A stretch of DNA of 20,128 nucleotides from an uncultured Verrucomicrobiota bacterium (GTDB lineage Bacteria > Verrucomicrobiota > Verrucomicrobiia > Limisphaerales > JADLHS01): assembly GCA_937894935.1 (NCBI GenBank), contig CALAYC010000107.1:1-20128 (forward strand), in the 5' to 3' direction. The stretch's first letter is position 1, and each line of letters opens with the position of its first letter. Shown in pieces: positions 7,112-13,477 of the stretch. Below the pieces are notes generated by a model that made no database searches, had not been told where the DNA came from, and saw only the letters and a list, made by a program, of their open reading frames with translations. A program made the position numbers and the translations under genes.

Positions 7112-9381
7112 ACGCGAAAATTCTCTGCCTCGCTTTGTTGTTGGTTGTGACGGGTGTCGTGGCTCAAGTGCCGCCAGCCGTCACCAATCAAACACCGAAC
7201 ACTACGGCAACCGATGTGCCCGACTGGTCCGCGCCGAATTTGCCGCGACCGGCGCGAAGTGCGGCGTTGACCAATCGTCCACCGTTCGGTGCGCGTCCCG
7301 GGAATTTGCCTGCAAGGGTAAATCCGGCAGGGAATTCAACGCCCACGGCGGTGAATCCGCCAGCAGGTCCGGCGACGTCTCCTTCGGTTCCTGGCGCAGC
7401 AGTGCCTCCGGGACTCGATCCGAGCCAAATGACGATTCGGCCGCCGGCTACGGCTGACACGATTTCCGACCCGAATCTGATTTATCCGGCGGGGAGCATC
7501 GATTGGCCAGCAGCGACATTGGAACAGGTGTTGGAACAGTACTCGGGGTTGGTTGGGCGTAACCTGCTGCGTCCCACTTCGCTCAACATGAAGACCGAAA
7601 TCGTGATTAAGCAAACCACACCGCTGACGAAGCTGGAAGTGGTGCAGATGATTGAGGCCGCATTGTATCTCAATCAGATTTCAGTCATCAACGTGGGCGA
7701 GAAATTCGTCACCGTGATGCCGACTGCCGATGCGTTCAAAATTCCCGGCGCGATCAATACCACGGACGTGGAGGACCTGCCGCAACTCGGCTCCATCATC
7801 ACGCACATTGTGCAATTGAAATACGTCAAGCCGACTGAAATGGTGAATGTTCTGCAACCCTTCACCAGCGGCACGGCCCCGAACCCGATTCTGCCGGTGG
7901 ACAGCAGCGGCATGTTGGTGTTGCGCGACAACGTCGCCAACGTGAAGCGCATGTTGGAGATGATTGAGAAAGTGGACGTGGTTGCGCAGTCGGAAATTAT
8001 CTCGGAAGTGATTCCGATCAAATACGCGAAGGCTGAAGAAATCGCCAGCGCGCTCAGCAGCGTGGGAGGCGGGACGGCGGGCTCGATCGGTACACGCAGC
8101 AGCGGCACACGAACCAGTGCCAGCCGCATGGGGGGATTGCAACAGCAGGGCGGCCAATATGGGCAACCCGGAATGCTCAATCAAAACACTCCCGGCGCTG
8201 CAACTTCCAATCCGACACCTTCGTCCAATCAATCTTTCGGGGATCGGGTGCGGAATCTGATTTCGCGGGCGGCCGGGGCGGGTGAATTCAACATTCTGGG
8301 CGAGACGAAAATCATTGCTGACGTGCGTTCCAATTCCTTGCTGGTTTTTGCGACCAAGCAGGACATGGACATGATCAAGGACATCATCAGCAAACTGGAC
8401 GTGGTGCTCGCGCAGGTGCTGATCGAGACGATCATCATGGACGTTTCGTTCGGGAATGATTGGAATCTGGGAGTGACGGCAGGACAAGCGCCGCGCACGC
8501 GATCCGATAGTGTGTTAGGCGGGTTTTACAACAACAATGGCCAGCTCGGTACGTTAAATAATTTTCTCAATAGCGCGGCGGTGACGAATGGCGGAATTTT
8601 CCCCTCAGGCGATGGCTTCAATTACTTTGGCCGCTTCAATGGCGACCTGGATATCGTAGTTTCTGCGCTCGCATCCGACTCGCGCGTCAATGTGATTCAG
8701 AAACCACGGATTCAGACGTCGCACGCGACCCCGGCGAATATCTTCGTCGGCAGTACCGTGCCCTACATCAGCGGTACGTATTACGGTGGCACTTACGGCA
8801 ACAGTTCCAGCTATCAACAGTTGCGCGTCGGTATCGGTCTGACAGTCACGCCGTTCATCAATCAGGACGGACTGGTCGTGATGCAGATTGAAGAAACAAT
8901 TGATGAGCGTGGTCGGGACGTGATCATTGATGGTAACCCGATTCCGGAAACCACGAGTCGCACGTTGTCGGCGGAAATCGCAGTGCGCGATCGTGAAACG
9001 ATTTTGCTCGGCGGTTTTATTCGCAATTCCGATTCGCGCAGCAAGAGCGGTGTGCCGTTGTTGAAAGATATTCCGCTGTTGGGCGCGTTGTTCAGCAGTC
9101 GCGACAGCCAGAAGCGGCGGCAGGAATTGATTGTTCTGATGCGGCCTACGGTCTTGAAAACGCCCGAACTGGCGGCGTTGCATGTGGACGTGGAAAAGAA
9201 GCGGCTGCCGGGAATTCGCGAAGCGGAACGTGACTTGGATCGGATCGAACTTCAAGAGGCGAGTAAGGAAGAGAAACGCAAACGTTTCCCGTCGGTGTCT
9301 GATTCGAAATCAGATAGTGAGTTTAGTCGCGTAACTCCTTTCAGTCCCGAGGACGAAAAAATTCTTGGGCCGAATCCGTGA
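7108..9381 (+). CDS. gspD: Secretin GspD, outer-membrane channel of a type II secretion-like system
   Basis: Forms the multimeric outer-membrane pore. The 757 residues begin with a signal peptide (about 1-20, ending VVAQ), then a Pro/Ala/Asn-rich linker to about 120. N0 spans about 130-205 (SIDWPAATLEQVLEQYSGLV), a first N domain about 230-290 (IVQLKYVKPTEMVNVLQPF) and a second about 299-435. The second is interrupted at about 318-376 by a Gly/Ser/Gln-rich insert, and its other half (IIADVRSNSLLVFATKQDM) follows. The secretin domain covers about 430-680 with VPYISG, RETILLGGFI and the hallmark VPLLKDIPLLGALF (649-662). A charged tail of about 70 residues follows; it may bind a partner, though no pilotin gene is seen. 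Weak similarity to PilQ exists, but there is no AMIN domain, so GspD fits better. The ATG overlaps the previous stop. Confidence 0.93.
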   Translation: MNAKILCLALLLVVTGVVAQVPPAVTNQTPNTTATDVPDWSAPNLPRPARSAALTNRPPFGARPGNLPARVNPAGNSTPTAVNPPAGPATSPSVPGAAVPPGLDPSQMTIRPPATADTISDPNLIYPAGSIDWPAATLEQVLEQYSGLVGRNLLRPTSLNMKTEIVIKQTTPLTKLEVVQMIEAALYLNQISVINVGEKFVTVMPTADAFKIPGAINTTDVEDLPQLGSIITHIVQLKYVKPTEMVNVLQPFTSGTAPNPILPVDSSGMLVLRDNVANVKRMLEMIEKVDVVAQSEIISEVIPIKYAKAEEIASALSSVGGGTAGSIGTRSSGTRTSASRMGGLQQQGGQYGQPGMLNQNTPGAATSNPTPSSNQSFGDRVRNLISRAAGAGEFNILGETKIIADVRSNSLLVFATKQDMDMIKDIISKLDVVLAQVLIETIIMDVSFGNDWNLGVTAGQAPRTRSDSVLGGFYNNNGQLGTLNNFLNSAAVTNGGIFPSGDGFNYFGRFNGDLDIVVSALASDSRVNVIQKPRIQTSHATPANIFVGSTVPYISGTYYGGTYGNSSSYQQLRVGIGLTVTPFINQDGLVVMQIEETIDERGRDVIIDGNPIPETTSRTLSAEIAVRDRETILLGGFIRNSDSRSKSGVPLLKDIPLLGALFSSRDSQKRRQELIVLMRPTVLKTPELAALHVDVEKKRLPGIREAERDLDRIELQEASKEEKRKRFPSVSDSKSDSEFSRVTPFSPEDEKILGPNP

Positions 9382-9385
9382 TTGG

Positions 9386-9445
9386 CGACTTAATTGTGCT
9401 CGCGGCCTTTGTCTCACGTGATGGTTGAGTGCGGAGATTAAGTCG
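9386..9445. repeat. 9-bp inverted repeat downstream of gspD
   Basis: CGACTTAAT at 9386-9394 is perfectly complementary to ATTAAGTCG at 9437-9445, with a 42-base interval that contains the palindrome CACGTG. It sits in the 83-base gap between gspD and apbE. No T-run follows, so an intrinsic terminator is unlikely; an operator or mRNA structure is possible, as is chance. Confidence 0.3.
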
Positions 9446-9464
9446 GAGTCTGAAAGGTTGAACC

Positions 9465-10433
9465 ATGGTCACCATCGCCCTCGCTTGCAATGCGATGGCG
9501 ACCCGCTTTGAGCTGGTTCTACATGGGGAGAACGAATCTTTTCTTCGCGCCGTCGGTGAAGAAGCATTGGCTGAAGTTCAGCGGATTGAAAATCAACTGA
9601 GCCTCTTTCGTCCCGGCAGTGAGATCGCGCAAGTGAATGCCCGCGCGGCGCACGAACCGGTCCAGGTCTCCCCGGAAGTTTTCGCCTTGCTGCAACATGC
9701 CAATCAACTTTCGATCGAAACAGCAGGAGCGTTTGATATCACCATTGCGCCGCTCGTGCGCTGCTGGGGATTTCTGGATAATGACGGTCGCGTGCCGTCC
9801 GACGAAGAAATCGCTGCGGCGCGCGCCGTGGTTGGAATGGACAAGGTCGGGTTGAATGCGCAGGAACGGACGGTGCGGTTTGCGCGACCGGGGGTGATGT
9901 TGGATTTGGGCGCCATCGGCAAAGGCTATGCATTAGAGCGAGGCGAAGAAATTTTGCGTTCGGCCGGTGTCGCCAGCGCGTTATTTCATGGCGGCACGAG
10001 TTCCGTTTGCGCGATTGGCCATCCACCCGAAGCAGAACACTGGCGCGTGGCGTTGCCGTCGTTGTTGAATCGTTATCAGGGCGTGGCCATTTCTGATAAA
10101 AGCCAACTTTCGCAAACGCCGACGAGTTTGTTGTTGCGTGATGAAGCGCTTTCCGTCTCGGCAATCTGGGGGCGAAGTTTCAACATCGCGGAGAAGTCAT
10201 TCGGGCATGTTATTGATTCGCGATCGGGCCAGCCGGTAAATCGCGCGTTGTTAAGCGCGGTTATTCTGCGGTCCGCGACCGAAACCGATGCGCTTTCGAC
10301 GGCGTTGCTGGTCGCCGGTTCTGCCGAGCACGCGCGAATCAATCAGCTCAGACCGCGAATGCGTACGCTATTGGTTGGTGCGGACGGTGTGTTAGAGATG
10401 CTGCCCGAGGAATATCGAGAAACAGAAGCGTGA
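9465..10433 (+). CDS. apbE: ApbE-family FAD:protein FMN transferase, no signal peptide
   Basis: Transfers FMN from FAD to a Thr/Ser of target flavoproteins such as NqrB/NqrC or RnfG/RnfD. Visible family motifs, in order, are NAMATRFELV (9-18), GAFDITIAPL (88-97), LDLGAIGKGYA (146-156), HGGTSS (175-180), HVIDSRSG (248-255) and ATETDALSTALLV (271-283), whose D275 and T279 correspond to the usual metal-site residues. At 322 residues it is of normal length. The ATG is preceded by AAAGG at 9453-9457, a good Shine-Dalgarno. The chain starts directly in the conserved domain, with no lipobox or hydrophobic leader, so a cytoplasmic location is inferred, unlike the lipoprotein ApbE forms. The segment around 228-238 that often reads SGDY is changed to SVSAIWGRSF. 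It is separated from gspD by 83 bases and ends 5 bases from the convergent allC gene. No flavoprotein target is encoded nearby. Confidence 0.88.
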   Translation: MVTIALACNAMATRFELVLHGENESFLRAVGEEALAEVQRIENQLSLFRPGSEIAQVNARAAHEPVQVSPEVFALLQHANQLSIETAGAFDITIAPLVRCWGFLDNDGRVPSDEEIAAARAVVGMDKVGLNAQERTVRFARPGVMLDLGAIGKGYALERGEEILRSAGVASALFHGGTSSVCAIGHPPEAEHWRVALPSLLNRYQGVAISDKSQLSQTPTSLLLRDEALSVSAIWGRSFNIAEKSFGHVIDSRSGQPVNRALLSAVILRSATETDALSTALLVAGSAEHARINQLRPRMRTLLVGADGVLEMLPEEYRETEA

Positions 10434-10438
10434 CTGAA

Positions 10439-11674
10439 TTACGCTTTGGCCAGTTGCGCGACGAAATCTTGAAACACGGCAATGGCGACAGCGATATCCG
10501 CTTCACTGGCGAATTCTGCCGGATTGTGACTGATTCCATTTTTGCAGCGCACGAACAACATCGTTACCGGGGTCAAGCTCGCGAGCGCGGCGGCATCGTG
10601 TCCTGCGCCGCTTGCCAATAACGGAGCTTCTTTCTGAAAGCGCTTCACCGCATTTTCCATCAGCGTGGTGAAGCGGCGATCGCAAATGACCGCCGGATTC
10701 TGATGAACAATTTCCCAATGCAATTTTACACCGCGTTCGGCAGCGATTTCCTCGGCGCGCTTCTTCAATGCGGCAACCGCAGATTCGCGCGCGGTATCGT
10801 CAGCATGGCGCACATCGAGACTGAGTCGGGCTTCACCGGGAATGACATTGGTTGCGCCGGGAAGGGCAACGATTTCACCGACAGTGGCAACAAGGCTGCC
10901 GCGTTGTTGTGCCAAATCTTCAACCGCGAGAACGAACTCCGCCGCGGCACACAGGGCGTCACGGCGTAATTTCATCGGCACAGTGCCCGCGTGACCGGCG
11001 GTGCCATTGAAGTTCACGCGTGCCCGAGTTTGACCGGCGATGGCCGTGACGACGCCAACTGCGAGTTTCTTCTGCTCCAACACCGGACCTTGTTCGATGT
11101 GAACTTCGGCGTAACCCAGAAGTCGGCTCGCATCGTACTTTGCGCTGGCGAGGTCGTTTGGATTTCCGCCGAAATCGCGGATCGCATCGGCCATCGTAAT
11201 GCCTCTCGCGTCGGTGCGATTTAAATCTTCGCTGTTGAACGTGCCGGCAATCGCGCGGCTGCCGAGATAGGTGCTTTGATAACGCACGCCTTCTTCATCG
11301 GCGAAACCGAGCACTTCAATGGCGAAAGGCAAGCGTGTTTGCGTCTGATGCAAATGTTCAACGCATGCGAGTGCGGCCAGAACGCCGAGCGGACCATCGA
11401 ATTTCCCGGCATCGCGCACGGTGTCGAGATGCGAACCAAGCAGCAGGGTTTTGCCGTCGGGCGTTGTGGCGGGATAACGGCCGATGAGATTTCCGATGGC
11501 ATCGGTGCGCACGCTCATTCCGGCGGCACGCATCCAATCACTGACGAGTTCGTTGGCGCGCCGCATCGTCGGTGAGGCGAATGTGCGAGTAAGACGGTGC
11601 GGTTCTTCGCTGATTTGCGCGAGCGCATCGAGACGTTGTATGACGATGCGCGCGAGTTTGGTGGCGGTGGTCAT
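10439..11674 (-). CDS. allC: Allantoate amidohydrolase (M20 family, AllC/HyuC type)
   Basis: Hydrolyses allantoate to ureidoglycine, CO2 and ammonia with a two-metal centre. The 411 residues carry the full set of expected metal ligands: H82 in GSHLDTV, D93 in GKFDGPLG, E128 in ADEEGV, H192 in VHIEQGPVLE and H383 in GISHNPAEF. Their spacing closely follows that of E. coli AllC. GTAGHAGTVPM (225-234) and SGAGHDAAA (355-363) are also typical. The frame stays open 97 codons further upstream, but that extension lies inside the hydroxyisourate hydrolase gene, is Arg/Ser/Pro-rich and matches no family. The ATG at 11674, one base after the upstream stop, is the credible start. N-carbamoyl-L-amino-acid hydrolases (HyuC) share all these motifs; the preceding uric-acid genes favour allantoate as substrate. 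It is the last gene of the operon, and no terminator separates it from the convergent apbE gene. Confidence 0.85.
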   Translation of the reverse strand: MTTATKLARIVIQRLDALAQISEEPHRLTRTFASPTMRRANELVSDWMRAAGMSVRTDAIGNLIGRYPATTPDGKTLLLGSHLDTVRDAGKFDGPLGVLAALACVEHLHQTQTRLPFAIEVLGFADEEGVRYQSTYLGSRAIAGTFNSEDLNRTDARGITMADAIRDFGGNPNDLASAKYDASRLLGYAEVHIEQGPVLEQKKLAVGVVTAIAGQTRARVNFNGTAGHAGTVPMKLRRDALCAAAEFVLAVEDLAQQRGSLVATVGEIVALPGATNVIPGEARLSLDVRHADDTARESAVAALKKRAEEIAAERGVKLHWEIVHQNPAVICDRRFTTLMENAVKRFQKEAPLLASGAGHDAAALASLTPVTMLFVRCKNGISHNPAEFASEADIAVAIAVFQDFVAQLAKA

Positions 11675-11675
11675 G

Positions 11676-12032
11676 TCAGCTTCCCCGATACGTCGAGTAG
11701 CTCCACGGTGAACAGAGCAGGGGCACGTGATAACCCGCGCCAGCGTCCGCGATGCCGAAGCGAATGGGAACTTTGTCGAGGAAACGGATTTTCGGCAGCG
11801 GCGTGGCTTTGGCGGCGAAATAGTCGCCGACAAAAAAAACGATTTCGTATTGGCCGACCGCCATTTCATCGGCAGCCAACAACGGCGCGTCGGTGCGTCC
11901 ATCGGCATTGGTGCGCGCCGAGGTGACGAGCGTACGTTCTTCACCATCGAGTGCCCACAGTTCAATTTTCATTCCTTGCGCGGGGCAGCCGTGCGCGGTG
12001 TCGAGGACGTGAGTGCTGAGTTTGGCGGGCAT
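11676..12032 (-). CDS. pucM: 5-hydroxyisourate hydrolase (transthyretin-like)
   Basis: Hydrolyses 5-hydroxyisourate, the product of urate oxidase, to OHCU. At 118 residues it matches the size of bacterial enzymes without signal peptide. The N-terminal signature LSTHVLDTAHGCPA (5-18) contains H8, R46 sits in DGR, and the protein ends with YHVPLLCSPWSYSTYRGS, with H102 and the diagnostic C-terminal YRGS that separates these enzymes from true transthyretins. The ATG at 12032 lies 3 bases after the stop of the OHCU decarboxylase gene and its stop is one base before the allC start, so translation is probably coupled. The enzyme is likely a cytoplasmic tetramer, by family knowledge. The symbol is also written hiuH or uraH. 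Confidence 0.95.
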   Translation of the reverse strand: MPAKLSTHVLDTAHGCPAQGMKIELWALDGEERTLVTSARTNADGRTDAPLLAADEMAVGQYEIVFFVGDYFAAKATPLPKIRFLDKVPIRFGIADAGAGYHVPLLCSPWSYSTYRGS

Positions 12033-12035
12033 AAA

Positions 12036-12548
12036 CTAAAGCTGAATTAAATCGCGCAACCGCAGTTCCGCAATCTTGAAAATCTCTTCGAGCGCAGTCT
12101 GGATTTCCTGGGCGCGCGAATTTTGTAGTCGCGATTTGAAACCGTTGAGAATCGCTTCCTTTTTGTTCAATCGCGCGCAGATGATGAACGGAAAACCGAA
12201 TTTTTCTCGATAAGCAGCGTTGTTGGACTGGAACTGAGCGATCTCTTCCGGAGTGAGTTGATCCAATCCGGCGCTAGCCTGTTCGCTCGTGGATTCACGG
12301 GTCAATTGTCCCGCAAGCGCAAGCCGACCGACCAGGTCCGGATGCGCGCGGATGAGTTCCAGTTGTCTGGTTTCGCTGGCGTTGCGAACGGTGTCGCATA
12401 ATGCGCGATGCAGAGATTCAAGATTTGCAAATGGCCGTTGCGACCAGGTTTCTGCCGCAATCCACGGAGAGTGTTCGAACACCGGGCCGACGATGTGGAT
12501 GAATTCTTCGCATGGGAAATCGTTCAGTTGCGCGATGGTCAGTTTCAT
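12036..12548 (-). CDS. uraD: OHCU decarboxylase (2-oxo-4-hydroxy-4-carboxy-5-ureidoimidazoline decarboxylase)
   Basis: Decarboxylates OHCU to S-allantoin, the step after hydroxyisourate hydrolase. The 170 residues contain the family motif IRAHPDL with the catalytic-type H69, a Ser/Glu/Gln motif STSEQASAGLD (86-96) and FGFPFIICAR (117-126). A GTG at 12554 would add two residues, but the ATG at 12548 forms a textbook ATGA overlap with the stop of the upstream DUF554 gene (12547-12545) and is preferred. The next gene starts 3 bases after its stop. The order UraD, hydroxyisourate hydrolase, allantoate amidohydrolase follows the pathway except for the missing allantoinase. No peroxisomal-type signal is expected in a bacterium, and none is seen. 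Confidence 0.93.
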   Translation of the reverse strand: MKLTIAQLNDFPCEEFIHIVGPVFEHSPWIAAETWSQRPFANLESLHRALCDTVRNASETRQLELIRAHPDLVGRLALAGQLTRESTSEQASAGLDQLTPEEIAQFQSNNAAYREKFGFPFIICARLNKKEAILNGFKSRLQNSRAQEIQTALEEIFKIAELRLRDLIQL

Positions 12549-13297
12549 TTCCACAGCGAGGAGATCAACCAGGTGATGAGCGGCGCAATGGCCAGCGCGG
12601 GCAGATAATCGGCCAGATGCACGCGGCGAATTTCGAAAATCACCACGCCGACCGAGCAGATGATTAATCCGGCGGCGGCGTTGACAGAGTTCAGGAGGTC
12701 ATGCGTGCGCAGGAACGGTTCGACAAAGACATGCGTTGTCATTGTGATTGTTCCGAAGAATACAAACACCGGCAGTGCGGAAAACGTCGCGCCCCAGCCG
12801 AAGATTTTGACGAAGCCCATCATTGCGAGTCCGTCCATCACGGCTTTGACGGCGAGCGGGAAAAAATAACCCATGCTATCGGCTTCTTGTGGCAGCGCAT
12901 CGGTAATCGCGCCGATTAATCCGAGCGGCGCTGCGCAAAATAAAATCATGCAAGCGTTCATGCCGTTGCTGAAGCGATGCGGATGATCCGGTCGATGTGA
13001 TTCAATCAATTTGCGAGCAAATTGACCGAGACGATTGGAACGCTGTTGCAGGCGGATGGTTTTGCCCAGCAGGTTGCCGAGAGAAATGGCAACGAATGCG
13101 ATGAAAATCTGCTTCACCACCTGACCGAACGACCCGCCGATGCTTAACCACGTGAGGCGCAGGCCGAAAAACATCGTGGCGGTGCCGAGGGCGACTTTGA
13201 AGAATGCCTGGCTGGAAGCGGAGAGCGGTTCGGTGCGAACAAGCCCGATGATTCCTCCCAAGATAATCGCTGCGGCATTCAATATGGCTCCGGTCAC
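12545..13297 (-). CDS. DUF554 family multi-pass membrane protein (YdfK/YqgA-like)
   Basis: The function is not established. The 250 residues begin with the typical DUF554 N-terminus (TGAILNAAAIILGGIIGLV) and contain the family core NACMILFCAAPLGLIGAITD (114-133) and PLAVKAVMDGLAMMGF (147-162), then ATFSALPVFVFFGTITM. About seven hydrophobic segments are visible, near 4-20, 36-52, 62-78, 114-131, 168-186, 207-221 and 229-247. The start is GTG at 13297, chosen because it places the conserved N-terminus at residue 2; no better ATG exists upstream. The stop overlaps the uraD ATG (ATGA), making this the first gene of the uric-acid operon. The tight coupling suggests a membrane role linked to purine breakdown, such as transport, but that is inference; DUF554 genes also occur in many other contexts. 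Confidence 0.85.
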   Translation of the reverse strand: MTGAILNAAAIILGGIIGLVRTEPLSASSQAFFKVALGTATMFFGLRLTWLSIGGSFGQVVKQIFIAFVAISLGNLLGKTIRLQQRSNRLGQFARKLIESHRPDHPHRFSNGMNACMILFCAAPLGLIGAITDALPQEADSMGYFFPLAVKAVMDGLAMMGFVKIFGWGATFSALPVFVFFGTITMTTHVFVEPFLRTHDLLNSVNAAAGLIICSVGVVIFEIRRVHLADYLPALAIAPLITWLISSLWK

Positions 13298-13477
13298 GCG
13301 CAGACTGAATCAGTTCATCGCCGCGGAGAGAAGCGAAAAATTGTTTACGCTCATCAGCCAAAAAACTTCAAACTGCTTGGAATCAAGGCTGGCTGATAAC
13401 GAATTGGTTTCTTTCCTTTCCTCGCCGGGGTTGTCGTCCTACGCTGCTGGATTATTTGAGTCCAGGAATTCGTAGTC
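13298..13477. other. 180-base divergent promoter region between the purine operon and uvrA
   Basis: The region must hold the promoters for both the DUF554-led operon (minus) and uvrA (plus). I tried to place -35/-10 pairs near 13377-13400 and 13431-13457, but the spacings are wrong (12-15 bases), so none is called. No LexA-type palindrome that I can recognise lies ahead of uvrA. AGGAA at about 13463-13467 is a plausible Shine-Dalgarno for uvrA. Confidence 0.4.

Noticed and set aside
11675..11965. 97-residue N-terminal extension of the allantoate amidohydrolase
   Set aside because: It overlaps the hydroxyisourate hydrolase gene in another frame, is Arg/Ser/Pro-rich, and a coupled ATG at 11674 gives the normal family start.
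12549..12554. GTG start two codons upstream for uraD
   Set aside because: The ATG at 12548 forms the ATGA overlap with the previous stop and matches family N-termini.
13298..13477. LexA/SOS box ahead of uvrA
   Set aside because: No palindrome matching a known LexA site could be seen, and the motif used in this phylum is uncertain.
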